NCBI RefSeq assembly: GCF_036206005.1
Contig: NZ_CP108143.1
Coordinates: 434,001 to 498,000 of the forward strand
From: Streptomyces sp. NBC_00178
Lineage (GTDB): Bacteria > Actinomycetota > Actinomycetes > Streptomycetales > Streptomycetaceae
Reading direction: 5' to 3'
DNA: 64,000 bases
The notes below the pieces were generated by a model. The model was not told the origin of the DNA, ran no database searches, and was given only the letters and a program-made list of their open reading frames with translations. The number at the start of each line of letters is the position of its first letter. Positions within the stretch are counted from its first letter, which is position 1. Positions 15,354 to 23,646 of the stretch are shown here, in pieces. A program made the position numbers and the translations under genes.

Positions 15354-16274
15354 ATGGCTCCGGGTCTCGTGTCCGGGTGCCACGCCGACCGGCGCGTCGT
15401 GGAGACTTGGGAACAGGGGCGGCGCCCGTCGCCCGTGACACGTCGCACGACCGGAGCACGGCCGGTGCGGCACAGGCGCGCACGTGCCGCACCGGCAGCA
15501 GGCCGGGCAGACGAGGAGGACACGATCGACACCGCCGAAGCGGGCCGGTACCCGCTGGACTCCGCCAGCGTCGTGAATGCGAAGGAGACCCTCTTCGAGC
15601 TCCTGGGCCGGGCCGGGGTCCCCCGGAGCGAGGCCGAGGAGCTCATCGCGCTCGTGCAGGCCGGGGCGATCGCGGACGCGCACAGCGAACTCGGCAAGGC
15701 CGGCGGCGCCCCGGGCGACAGCGGGCAGCCCTACGGCAGGGGCTGGCGCGACGGCGCCCGTGCGGCCGGCGACGTGCTCGTCGACGTCGCGGGCCGGGCC
15801 CTGGAGCGTGCCATCGGCCCGGCCGATTCCGGGGCCGAGGAGGACCCGTCGCGCAGCCGCCACCCGGTCGGAAGAGTGGACGTGGAGCGCGCGAAGGTCG
15901 CCGTGGCACCGGTCTACCTCACCTTCAGCGGCAGCTCGGACCTCGACCCCGAGGTGTCGGACGACGTGCTCACCGCGGTGCTGGGCACCATGAGCGTCGT
16001 GGGCCGTGTCGGCTACGCCGGTCAGCTGGAGCGGTTCGCCGGAATCGAGCGCGAGCGGCTGGCCCGGCTGTACGCGCGGTACGGGCCGGGGAGCCACATC
16101 GCCCTGCACGGTCGCTACTCCCTCCTCCACTCCCCCACCAGCGTCGCCGTGCTGGAGCGCCTCACCGTCGCACCGACCGCGTTGCGCGCGGAGTGGGAGC
16201 ACGCGGAGCTGCCGCCGGCGTGGCTGACGGGCCTGTCCTCGGCCTGGGCTGCGACAGAGGCCCGGCCGGGCTGA
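15354..16274 (+). CDS. Protein of unknown function, start uncertain
   Basis: An open reading frame of 306 codons from the ATG at 15354. The first 55 codons are rich in Arg and Ala and look unlike the rest, so the true start is probably later. A perfect GAGGAGG at 15513-15519 is followed after five bases by ATC at 15525, where the natural-looking protein begins (IDTAEAGRYPLDSASVV). The body has no recognised domain: an alpha-helical N-terminal part, a GRGWRDGARAAGDVLVDVAG segment and a C-terminal ARYGPGSHIALHGRYSLLHS segment. No catalytic motif is visible. A hairpin terminator lies downstream. Confidence 0.6.
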   Translation: MAPGLVSGCHADRRVVETWEQGRRPSPVTRRTTGARPVRHRRARAAPAAGRADEEDTIDTAEAGRYPLDSASVVNAKETLFELLGRAGVPRSEAEELIALVQAGAIADAHSELGKAGGAPGDSGQPYGRGWRDGARAAGDVLVDVAGRALERAIGPADSGAEEDPSRSRHPVGRVDVERAKVAVAPVYLTFSGSSDLDPEVSDDVLTAVLGTMSVVGRVGYAGQLERFAGIERERLARLYARYGPGSHIALHGRYSLLHSPTSVAVLERLTVAPTALRAEWEHAELPPAWLTGLSSAWAATEARPG

Positions 16275-16316
16275 CGCCGACCGGGCGGACCCGGCGGTGA
16301 ACGCGGACGGAACGGT

Positions 16317-16346
16317 GCGGGGCACCTGCTTCCGCAGGTGCCCCGC
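16317..16346. terminator. Bidirectional terminator
   Basis: A 13-bp perfect stem (GCGGGGCACCTGC at 16317-16329, complement at 16334-16346) with tetraloop TTCC lies between two convergent genes. Confidence 0.8.
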
Positions 16347-16366
16347 GTCGGTTGCCGCGCCGGACC

Positions 16367-19300
16367 TCAGCCGAGCGGTTCGATACGGATGTTGCGGAAG
16401 CGCACCTTGTTGCCGTGGTCCTGGAGCCGGATCGCTCCGGCCGAGGCGCCCTCGGGGATGCCGGCACCGGTCGGCCCGTCGATCGCGACGTCGTCGTGGA
16501 CCTTCTTGCCGTTCCACACGACCGTGACCCTGGCGTCGGCGGTCTTGCGGCCGTTGTCGTCGAAACGGGCGGCGCGGAACGTGACGTCGTACTTCTGCCA
16601 CGTCTCCGGCGCGGTGGCCGCGTTGATGTCCGGCGCCTTCTTCTGGTAGATGGCGCCGGCCTCGTTCGTGTCGAGGGTGGTGTCACCGAACGAGTCGAGG
16701 ATCTGCAACTCGTAACGGTCCTGGAGGTAGATGCCGCTGTTGCCGCGGTTCTGACCGGTCACGTCGTCGGGCAGCAGCGGTACGCGGAACTCCAGTTGCA
16801 GCCTGAAGTCCTGGTAGGCGTCCTTGGTGCGGATGTCCCCGCAGCAGACCTCCATGGCCCCCTCCGAGGCCAGGGGCCACTCGACGCTGCGGCCGTCCGT
16901 GTGCTGCCACTGCTCCTGGGAGGCCGCGGTTCCGTCGAAGAGGGCGACGGGGTTCCCGTGCGGACGCACGGTGATCAGATCGAGGTTCACATGGCCCGCG
17001 TCACCGGAATCGAAGCGGTACGAGAGGGTGTTGGGCCCGGCGTGCAGGCGGATCCGCTCGGTCTGGGTGGACCAGGCGTCCCAGGTGCCGGTGGAAGCCA
17101 GCTGCGTCTGCTTCAGCTTCTTGCCGTTGACGTGGAGGGAGAGCGACTTGGTGCCCTGGTAGGGGTTGGGACCGTTGGAGTAGCGCAGGTTCACGTCGTA
17201 GTCGCCGACCTTGGGCACGGTGACGTCGAAGGTCGTGGCCCCCTTGTTCTCCGTGTTGTAACGGTCGACGAATCCGCTGCCCGAATAGCCGGGGTGGTCG
17301 GTGTTGACGCCGGCCGTCCCGGTGAGCCTGGCCTCCTCGGCCTCGTACAGGGTGGCCGGCGGCGGCTGCTTGCCCGGCAGGGCGTTCAGCGTGTACCACG
17401 CCTCCGTGCTCCAGAGCGTCTCGCCGGAGGCCGAGGCGAAGGGCCGCGGCGAGCGCAGGTGTACGACGCGGCCGGGCTTGAGTCCGTCGAGCCGCAGGCG
17501 CACGGTCCGGCCGTCCTCGGCGAGGGTCGCCGACGTGACGCCGAGCTGCTCCTCGGCGATCTTCGGGCCGCCGTAGTCGGCCGTCGGGGTGTAGCGCCAC
17601 TGCTCGGCCTTGTAGCGGGTCGCGAGCTCCGCGGCCGTGGCCTCGGACAGCGGCTGGGTGTACTCCAGGTCGAAGCCACCGGGCACGGCGCGCATCTCCT
17701 GGACGTCGAACGTGTTGCCCCCGTTGGGTGTCAGCTTCTGGAGGCCGAACTTCAGCTTCCCTTCCTGGCCCCAGTTGCCGTCCGCCCCCAGGCCGCCCGC
17801 GTAGATCGCACCGTCGGGTCCCATGGTGAGGCGGTTGACACCGGCTTCGAGTCCCTGGGTGTAACGGAACACGGCGCCCTGGTACTCGCCCTTCACCTTC
17901 TCCAGGTAGGCGCGCTGCAGTCCGCCGTAGGTGACGTCACCGATGAGCATCTGCCCGGCGAAGCGCCCCTTCGCCAGGTGCAGGGGTGTGCTCGGGGAGT
18001 TGCCGATCTCGTTCTGCGGCAGCCAGAGCACCGGCTGGTTCACGGCGCGGTTGTCGAAGGGGCCCGAGGGCTCGGTGTAGTGGTTGAAGAAGCGGTCCTG
18101 CTTGATGTGCACGAGCTTGGACGCCGGCAGCCAGCCGCCCTGGTTGTCGGTGGTGAAGATGTCGCCGCCCGGGCCCCAGCCGATCCCGTTCGGAGTCCGC
18201 AGACCGCCGGCCACCGCCTTGATCTTGCCGGTCTTCTTGTTCACCTTGTACGTCGTGCCGCGGCCCGGCGCCGGCTGCGGAGTGGTCGTCGCGCCACCGT
18301 AGTTGATCGCGACGGACAGGTTCACGTAGAAGGAGCCGTCACGGTACAGCAGCCCGAAGGCGAACTCGTGGAAGTTGCCGCCGTACGGCCAGGTGGCCAC
18401 CGTGCGGTAGTCGTCGGTGACGAAGTCGCCGTTGGTGTCGACGAGTTGCGTCAGTTCGTGTTTCTGCGAGACGTAGAGCGAGCCGTCGACGTACTTGATG
18501 CCCATGGGCTCGCGCAGGCCCTCGGCGACCTTCGTCACCGTCACCTTGTCCCGGCTGGTGTCACCCGTTACGTGGTCCAGGAGGTACACCTCGCCCTTGA
18601 CCGCTTCGGAACCACCCCAGGTGGACAGCGCCAGGCGCCCGTCCGGGAGCCAGTCCATGCCGGTGACCTGGGGCTCGAATCCGTCCGGCCGCAGGTCGGT
18701 GAGGTCGAGATCGGGACGGACGTCCGCGAGCGGCAGGCCGTCCCCGGGGCTGTCGGCACCCGATTCGCATTCCTTGCGCCCCGGCGCCGTGACCCGGACG
18801 ACCCCGGCGTCCGTACTGAGTGCCTCACGCGGCACGACGGTGAAGTCATCCGCGCCCGGCGGCTTCCAGGCGAGCGTGAGCTGCTGGTCACCGCCCCGCT
18901 CGAAGTACTCGACGCGGAACGGGTGGGGGCCCGCCGTGAGCTGGACCGAACCGTCCTTGGGCTCGGCGCCGTGGAGGCCGTCGTGGTCGATGACCTCCTG
19001 GTCGTCGATGGTGAGACGCGAGCCGTCGTCGCTGGTGAGGCGGAAGCTGTAGGTCCCGTCGGCGGGGATGACGAGGTAACCGGACGCCTCGGCGACGAAG
19101 TTGTCGGCGAAACCGCCGAAGTCGCCCACCGTCGACCAGTTCACGTCGGACATCAGCTTGTCGTAGTTGGGCGTCTGACCGGGCTTGAGTGTGCACAGCT
19201 TGCTGAGCGGTACCTGGGTGTCGAAGACGCGCAGTGTCACGCCCGGTTCCTGGGGCGGGATCTCGTCGGGTGCGGCGGCGGACGGCGACGCGGCCCATAC

Positions 19301-19375
19301 GCCTCCGGCGAGAAAACTGCCTACGAGCAGAGTGGTGAGCTGTATTCGGGCACGTTGGAACAGCCGTGGATGCAT
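16367..19375 (-). CDS. Secreted multidomain PA14 / sorbosone-dehydrogenase-like propeller / CBM / DUF1080 protein
   Basis: A 1002-residue exported protein. In order: a signal peptide (residues 1-35, ending SPSAAA); a PA14-like domain (about 40-185; NWSTVGDFGGFADNFVAEASGYLVI and FERGGDQQLTLAWKPPG); a beta-propeller like glucose/sorbosone dehydrogenases (about 215-590; GLREPMGIKYVDGSLYVSQ, GGLRTPNGIGWGPGGDIF); a short beta domain (about 600-690); a CBM6/CBM35-like sugar-binding domain (about 700-820, starting ATLYEAEEARLTG); and a C-terminal DUF1080, 3-keto-disaccharide hydrolase-like jelly roll (about 830-1002; ALFDGTAASQEQW, LEFRVPLLPDDVTGQNRGNSGIYL). It is probably an extracellular carbohydrate-acting enzyme. 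The ATG at 19375 has GGAGG four bases upstream. No LPXTG or other anchor is seen. Confidence 0.85.
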   Translation of the reverse strand: MHPRLFQRARIQLTTLLVGSFLAGGVWAASPSAAAPDEIPPQEPGVTLRVFDTQVPLSKLCTLKPGQTPNYDKLMSDVNWSTVGDFGGFADNFVAEASGYLVIPADGTYSFRLTSDDGSRLTIDDQEVIDHDGLHGAEPKDGSVQLTAGPHPFRVEYFERGGDQQLTLAWKPPGADDFTVVPREALSTDAGVVRVTAPGRKECESGADSPGDGLPLADVRPDLDLTDLRPDGFEPQVTGMDWLPDGRLALSTWGGSEAVKGEVYLLDHVTGDTSRDKVTVTKVAEGLREPMGIKYVDGSLYVSQKHELTQLVDTNGDFVTDDYRTVATWPYGGNFHEFAFGLLYRDGSFYVNLSVAINYGGATTTPQPAPGRGTTYKVNKKTGKIKAVAGGLRTPNGIGWGPGGDIFTTDNQGGWLPASKLVHIKQDRFFNHYTEPSGPFDNRAVNQPVLWLPQNEIGNSPSTPLHLAKGRFAGQMLIGDVTYGGLQRAYLEKVKGEYQGAVFRYTQGLEAGVNRLTMGPDGAIYAGGLGADGNWGQEGKLKFGLQKLTPNGGNTFDVQEMRAVPGGFDLEYTQPLSEATAAELATRYKAEQWRYTPTADYGGPKIAEEQLGVTSATLAEDGRTVRLRLDGLKPGRVVHLRSPRPFASASGETLWSTEAWYTLNALPGKQPPPATLYEAEEARLTGTAGVNTDHPGYSGSGFVDRYNTENKGATTFDVTVPKVGDYDVNLRYSNGPNPYQGTKSLSLHVNGKKLKQTQLASTGTWDAWSTQTERIRLHAGPNTLSYRFDSGDAGHVNLDLITVRPHGNPVALFDGTAASQEQWQHTDGRSVEWPLASEGAMEVCCGDIRTKDAYQDFRLQLEFRVPLLPDDVTGQNRGNSGIYLQDRYELQILDSFGDTTLDTNEAGAIYQKKAPDINAATAPETWQKYDVTFRAARFDDNGRKTADARVTVVWNGKKVHDDVAIDGPTGAGIPEGASAGAIRLQDHGNKVRFRNIRIEPLG

Positions 19376-19752
19376 CGATCCTCCAGAAGGGGGTGGCACT
19401 CCGGTAGGGCTGAACGAATCCGCGAGACGGCAGGACGCCTGTGGTTGCGCCGTCACGCTAGGGGACTTCCGCTGGAGAAGTCCATACTTTGTCATCTGTG
19501 AGTTCAAAGTTCGGCGACGCCCCTCGTCGGTGCTCGACCCGACACGCACGTGACGACCGTCGAACTCGGCGCACGGCCAGGGAGAATGGGCTGACAGCGG
19601 TGCGGCGCCCCCGGCTCTCGAGGGCATCCGAAGGCGAGAACCTCGCAGGTGGGACCATCGGGCCGCTGTTTTCTTGACTGGTCACGGATGCAGCGATGAG
19701 TTTGCCCGCCCCGGCGAGTCTCACCACCGATGCGAACAACACAGGAGGACAC
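19376..19752. other. Divergent intergenic region
   Basis: No gene is seen here. The stretch 19458-19510 is less GC-rich than its surroundings and carries CATACTTTGTCATCTGTG, so it is the best place for the promoter of the long secreted-protein gene reading left. The start of the DHFR-like gene reading right lies about 240 bases further on. Confidence 0.35.
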
Positions 19753-20397
19753 GTGTCTCAGCTACTGAGAGTCCAGAACTTCAATGTTTCGAGTGACGGG
19801 ATCGGCGCCGGGGAGGACCAGACTCTGGAGAGGCCGTTCGGTCACGTCGACCCCGGGAAGCTGTTCGCCTGGGCCGGCGACACCGCGAGCTGGCCCATGC
19901 GCACCGACCCCGGTGGGAGCCGGGGCCTGGACGACTACCTCACGCGGGACTACGCCCGCAACATCGGCGCGGAGATCATGGGCCGCAACAAGTTCGGCCC
20001 CCAGCGCGGGCCTTGGCAGGATCACGAGTGGCAGGGGTGGTGGGGTGACGAGCCGCCGTTCCGCACCCCGGTGTTCGTGATGACCCACCACATGCGCCCC
20101 TCGATCACGCTCTCCGACACCACGTTCCACTTCGTCGACGCCGACCCGGCCACGGTCCTCGCACAGGCCCGGGAGGCAGCGCAGGGCAAGGACATCCGGC
20201 TCGGCGGCGGGGCCACCACCATCCGGGAGTTCCTCGACGCCGACCTCGTCGACACGATGCACATCGCGGTCTCGCCGATGAAGTTCGGTTCCGGAGTACG
20301 GCTCTGGGAGTCGCCCGACGAACTGCGCGACCGCTTCCATCTGGATGTCGTTCCCAGCCCGAGCGGCGTGACGCACCATCTGTTCTGGCGCAAGTAG
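19753..20397 (+). CDS. Dihydrofolate reductase / RibD C-terminal-type reductase
   Basis: A 214-residue NAD(P)H-dependent reductase of the RibD C-terminal/DHFR-like family. Recognisable parts are EIMGRNKFGP near the active-site helix, TPVFVMTHH, the nucleotide loop GKDIRLGGGATTIREFLDADLVDTMHIAVSP split over residues 150-175, and the FGSGVRLWE end. Members are not usually folate enzymes; many are unassigned reductases. The GTG at 19753 is used because AGGAGG ends four bases upstream. The gene ends at a strong hairpin. Confidence 0.88.
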   Translation: MSQLLRVQNFNVSSDGIGAGEDQTLERPFGHVDPGKLFAWAGDTASWPMRTDPGGSRGLDDYLTRDYARNIGAEIMGRNKFGPQRGPWQDHEWQGWWGDEPPFRTPVFVMTHHMRPSITLSDTTFHFVDADPATVLAQAREAAQGKDIRLGGGATTIREFLDADLVDTMHIAVSPMKFGSGVRLWESPDELRDRFHLDVVPSPSGVTHHLFWRK

Positions 20398-20410
20398 CCA
20401 CTCCTCAGGA

Positions 20411-20444
20411 GCGGCCCCGGAAGCGGTTCCGCTTCCGGGGCCGC
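20411..20444. terminator. Terminator after the DHFR-like gene
   Basis: Arms at 20411-20426 (GCGGCCCCGGAAGCGG) and 20429-20444 are exact complements with only TT between them. The hairpin begins 14 bases after the DHFR-like stop codon. Confidence 0.8.
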
Positions 20445-20581
20445 CGCGAGGCGGCCCGGGGTCCCGCCCTGGGGCTTCGGGCAGACAGCGCCCGAGGGAG
20501 GGACCGGCCTCGCCGCGGACGACGATCCGGAGCCTCACGGCGGAACCGCATGCCGGAGCCGCGCGGCGGATCCGCCGGCCC

Positions 20582-21196
20582 TCAGGGTGCGGACCGGCCG
20601 TGCACGAGGAGGAACTCCGTGGCCCGGGCGATCCCCTCCGTCGACGTCGCGTGCACCGCCGCGGACTCCTCCTCCTGCCCGTCGGCGGCGGTGGCGGTGT
20701 ACCACCACGCGTCAGCGTCGGGGTCGTGGTGGATGGCGGCGGCTCCCCCCGCGTAGCTCAGCGGGATCGACTCACCCGCGGACCTCTTGACCACCGCGTA
20801 GGGCCACTTGAGGCGGGCGGACTGGCGCTTGATCCCGCCCCAGGCCGCTCCCAGCTGGACGTAACTGGCCCCGCCCCGGCCGGCGACGGTGGCCGCACTC
20901 TCCGCCAACCGCTCGACGGACAGCTTGGCCTCGTACAACGCCCGCAGAAGCGCCAGTTGGACGTCGGGGGCGGCCATGAGCCCCGGATCGAAGGACTTGC
21001 CGGCCGCTCGGTACGCCCGCGCCCGGGTCGAGATGTGCTCGGCGAGTGCACGGACGGCGCCGAGCACATGATCGTCCATCGCGAAGGCGTCGTCCTGGGC
21101 GGGCTCACTCCAAGGCGGCTCCACCTGAGTCATGACGCTCGCCCAGAAGTCTTCGTCGTTCTTCTCAGGGGTCGGAACACGCTGCGCATCAACCAT
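20582..21196 (-). CDS. Hypothetical protein behind a repeated operator
   Basis: A 204-residue soluble protein with no recognised domain. The first half is helical (DHVLGAVRALAEHISTRARAYR, LLRALYEAKLSVERLAESAATVAG). The second half has short strands around WGGIKRQSARLKWPYAVVKR and ADAWWYTATAADGQ. The ATG at 21196 lies two bases from the first of three TGACA-N8-TGTCA repeats, so its translation start sits inside the control region and it is likely tightly regulated, possibly by itself. No DNA-binding helix-turn-helix is evident by eye. Confidence 0.65.
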   Translation of the reverse strand: MVDAQRVPTPEKNDEDFWASVMTQVEPPWSEPAQDDAFAMDDHVLGAVRALAEHISTRARAYRAAGKSFDPGLMAAPDVQLALLRALYEAKLSVERLAESAATVAGRGGASYVQLGAAWGGIKRQSARLKWPYAVVKRSAGESIPLSYAGGAAAIHHDPDADAWWYTATAADGQEEESAAVHATSTEGIARATEFLLVHGRSAP

Positions 21197-21197
21197 G

Positions 21198-21269
21198 TGA
21201 CAAAGGTACCTGTCACGACCTCATGCGACAAGGATACCTGTCAAAGGGATGTGACAGTCAGGCCTGTCA
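21198..21269. promoter_or_regulatory. Three TGACA-N8-TGTCA operator repeats
   Basis: Copies of GACA-N8/9-TGTCA lie at 21199-21215 (GACAAAGGTACCTGTCA), 21227-21243 (GACAAGGATACCTGTCA) and 21253-21269 (GACAGTCAGGCCTGTCA). They are spaced 28 and 26 bases apart. The first two agree closely, and each is an inverted repeat. The spacing is near 2.5 helical turns. The array lies directly upstream of the gene starting at 21196 and about 130 bases before the HATPase gene at 21401. Confidence 0.7.
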
Positions 21270-21400
21270 TGTCGTCCCGCCGCGGATCGACGGGCCTCCG
21301 AGACCGCCTCCGCCGCCGACTGGTGTGCAACGCCCGATGGCGGGTAGGCGCGTGTGGCGAAGCAGTTGCAGGGTGCGGCTGGCCTGACGGGGGACATGAC

Positions 21401-21892
21401 ATGGAACAGCCGGCGACCGGTGGCGGGGACTTGCTGAACAGCCACGCGATCAGCGCTATCAGCCTCTCGGCCGGTGCCGCGTACGACATGAGTTCGGTGG
21501 AGATCGGCAGCGCGCGGAGCTTCGTGCGCGACTTCCTGCTGACCGCCGGATCCGAGCACGGTGTGTCCGTCCCGTCACGGGTCATGGACCTCGCCCGACT
21601 CGTCGTGAGCGAGCTGGCCACCAACGTCTGCAAGTACGCGCCGGGTCCCTGCCTCCTGGACGTCGAGGTGATCGACGACATGCTGGCCATCACGATGTGG
21701 GATTCCGGTGACGTCCTCCCCATGGCCCATCAGGCCGACCCGGCGCGCGCGGGGCAGCACGGCCTGGAGATCGTCCTCGCGGTCTGCCAGAGCTTCGAGA
21801 TCCGCCGGGAACCGGTGGGCAAACGCATTCGTGTCCAGATCTCCCTGCTCGACGGCAGGCCGGAGGACCGGGCCGGGCAGTCGCCCTGGTAG
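21401..21892 (+). CDS. Anti-sigma-type ATP-binding protein (HATPase, RsbW-like)
   Basis: A 163-residue GHKL-type ATPase/kinase. The N box is clear in LARLVVSELATNVCKYA, and the G1 region in LAITMWDSGD. The C-terminal G2-like GQHGLEIVLAVC is also present. Such streptomycete proteins act as anti-sigma kinases or as orphan regulators in sigma-factor signalling. The ATG at 21401 has only a weak GGGGGA upstream. A very short open frame starts directly after its stop codon, and another HATPase follows. Confidence 0.82.
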   Translation: MEQPATGGGDLLNSHAISAISLSAGAAYDMSSVEIGSARSFVRDFLLTAGSEHGVSVPSRVMDLARLVVSELATNVCKYAPGPCLLDVEVIDDMLAITMWDSGDVLPMAHQADPARAGQHGLEIVLAVCQSFEIRREPVGKRIRVQISLLDGRPEDRAGQSPW

Positions 21893-22147
21893 ATGCACCC
21901 GGATATCCGTATCGAAACGCACCGGCGCACCACCCTGCCACTGGCCGATGCGCAATTCCGCGCGCAATTCAGGAACGTGCCGTGCGGGCCCCCGCTCGGC
22001 CCGATCGTCACATGGTGCCTTTTCGGTGCACCGTTGTGCTTGGACGGCCCGGAAGGAAATACCGCAGGTGTGCAGACGGAGCCGGAGGGCACACTTCCTG
22101 TCACTGCAAAGCGGCACACCGGACAACAGGCGGGTGAACTCGCATGA
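21893..22147 (+). CDS. Possible small linking ORF (weak)
   Basis: An 84-codon frame whose ATG at 21893 directly follows the stop codon of the upstream HATPase gene. Its TGA overlaps the ATG of the next HATPase gene (ATGA at 22144-22147). That geometry would suit translational coupling. However, third codon positions are only about 60% G or C, far below neighbouring genes, and the sequence resembles no family I know. It is either recently acquired, a fast-evolving linker, or not a gene. Confidence 0.25.
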   Translation: MHPDIRIETHRRTTLPLADAQFRAQFRNVPCGPPLGPIVTWCLFGAPLCLDGPEGNTAGVQTEPEGTLPVTAKRHTGQQAGELA

Positions 22148-22560
22148 ACGGCCAGAAGACCAACGACGCATCCGCACCCTCCGCTCCGACCAGGGTGCGG
22201 GGTGACGGCTCCGACAGCATCCACCAGGCGCGCGAGGCGTCGCGTACCTTCGCCGACAGCCTCACACCGGCCCCGGACCCCATGACAGCCGATTCCCTCG
22301 TGCTGGTGGTCTCGGAGCTCACGACGAACGCGGTGCGTCATGGCGGGGGTCGGTACACCCTCGAACTCTCGGCCACGTCGGACTCGCTGACGGCGGAGGT
22401 CAGCGACCCCAGCCCCGCACCCCCGCGCGAGCGCGCGCCCGATCTCAACGGTGGCAGCGGTGGGTTCGGCTGGCACATGGTGCGCCGGCTCGCCAGCGAG
22501 CTGACCGTCACCTACGGGCCCAGCACCGGCAAGACCATCCGCGCCCGACTCGCGTACTGA
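22144..22560 (+). CDS. ATP-binding protein, anti-sigma HATPase-like
   Basis: A 138-residue GHKL ATPase of the HATPase_c_2 group. It contains the N box SLVLVVSELTTNAVRHGGG, the G1-like VSDPSPAPP and the G2-like GGSGGFGWHMVRRL. Its N-terminus is polar and variable. This is a second, shorter relative of the protein encoded just upstream. Streptomycetes hold dozens of such proteins, many of them anti-anti-sigma network components. Its role here is unknown. The ribosome site is weak. Confidence 0.82.
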   Translation: MNGQKTNDASAPSAPTRVRGDGSDSIHQAREASRTFADSLTPAPDPMTADSLVLVVSELTTNAVRHGGGRYTLELSATSDSLTAEVSDPSPAPPRERAPDLNGGSGGFGWHMVRRLASELTVTYGPSTGKTIRARLAY

Positions 22561-22637
22561 CGCGGCGGCGCCGCCCAGGCCGGGGCCCTGCGCGGCGGCC
22601 TGACGGGCACGGCGGAACACGCCTCACCGGTGCGGGG

Positions 22638-23063
22638 TCACGCCTGGATCAGACCGCTGATCTCCCGTGCGGACAACCCCGTGAGCTGTGCGATGCGAGG
22701 GGCGGGGATCCCGGCGGTGAGCGCGCGGTGCACGAGGGCCTCCGCGCCCTCGGTCATCTCCCGGAACCCGGAGAGCTCTGCCTCCAGGTCCGCGACGGAC
22801 CGGGGCACGGACTCCCGGTGGATCCGCAGGGCCTCCTCCTCGCTCAGCGGAACGGGCAGGCTTTCGGCGTCCTCGGGCATCAGCGCTTCCGCGTCGGCGA
22901 GAAGAATCCTGACCTGGTCCGACGAGGCGGAGACTCCATGCGCCTGCAGCCAGCCGTGCACGGCCGGTGTCTCCGCACACGCCAGGGCGCCGACGGACGC
23001 CAGGGCCACGCCCACGCGCGGGTGGTCGTCGGGAAGCAGGAACAAGCGAGCGTCGTGGTCCAT
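22638..23063 (-). CDS. Hypothetical protein with helical C-terminus
   Basis: A 141-residue acidic protein. The N-terminal half (LFLLPDDHPRVGVALASVGAL) may form a small alpha/beta unit. The C-terminal part (ALTAGIPAPRIAQLTGLSA) reads like a helix-turn-helix, which suggests DNA binding, although this is only a pattern match. The ATG at 23063 is used; the purine stretch GAGAAGG lies about 11 bases upstream. The gene converges on the HATPase gene. Confidence 0.55.
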   Translation of the reverse strand: MDHDARLFLLPDDHPRVGVALASVGALACAETPAVHGWLQAHGVSASSDQVRILLADAEALMPEDAESLPVPLSEEEALRIHRESVPRSVADLEAELSGFREMTEGAEALVHRALTAGIPAPRIAQLTGLSAREISGLIQA

Positions 23064-23484
23064 CGCGTACAAACACCTTCTCGATCAGGGCATCAACGAC
23101 GCCCTGATATTAGCCCTCGGACCAGGCACGAATAGCGTCCGGCCACTCCGGCTCGCCCTTCGGGGAATGCGGGTACCGCCGATACGTTCCCCGTAACGGC
23201 CGGGGCGCCGCGGCTGTACGACTGCGGCCCCCGGCAATCCGCGTGCGGCGCCTCTCGTCGAACCGCGGCGACGTGGGCTGCGGCCCTTGCGGAATCCGGG
23301 AGTTGTCGGCGCCACGTCGCCCGGAATTGGTCCCGTGATCCGGGGTGGATCGGCGTGCCGCTACGGATGCGGTGCATCGCAAGGCGGAGGGACGTCCGCA
23401 CACTGGCTGTGTTCGGGCGTCGCGACAACGCGGCGCGGTGCCGCAGCCGTCGTCGCACGCCCGCCGGGGAGTACGGGACAGCCC
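23064..23484. other. Intergenic stretch with no clear gene
   Basis: About 420 bases hold no frame with convincing codon bias or start site. Motifs such as ACCGCCGATACGTTCC and similar purine-rich stretches occur, but no dyad of note was seen. Confidence 0.3.
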
Positions 23485-23646
23485 TTACGCGGGGCCCCGT
23501 TCCTCACGCGGCAGACCCATCTCCTTGCGGTCCTCCGCCAGGCGTTCGTCGAGTTCCTGATCGTTCGGACGCCTCGGCATTCCGCGGCTGTGTCCGTTGT
23601 CCGGGTCGCCCTCGACTTCTTTGTTGGACTTGTGGTGATGCACCAT
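23485..23646 (-). CDS. Very small hydrophilic protein (53 residues)
   Basis: A 53-residue, highly charged protein with His-rich start (MVHHHKSNKEVEG) and an acidic/basic C-terminal half (NDQELDERLAEDRKEMGLP). The ATG at 23646 is preceded by a perfect AAGGAG six bases upstream, which is strong support for translation of a gene this short. I recall similar short proteins in streptomycetes, but none with a known role. No membrane segment or metal motif is present, and disorder is likely. Confidence 0.65.
   Translation of the reverse strand: MVHHHKSNKEVEGDPDNGHSRGMPRRPNDQELDERLAEDRKEMGLPREERGPA

Noticed and set aside
16352..19501. 1049-codon plus-strand frame opposite the long secreted protein
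   Set aside because: It is an antisense shadow produced by the strong codon bias of the real minus-strand gene. It has no start site and no domains.
21893..22147. Confident gene call for the 84-codon frame between the two HATPase genes
   Set aside because: The start/stop geometry is suggestive, but the codon bias is poor and no family matches. It is kept only as a weak feature.
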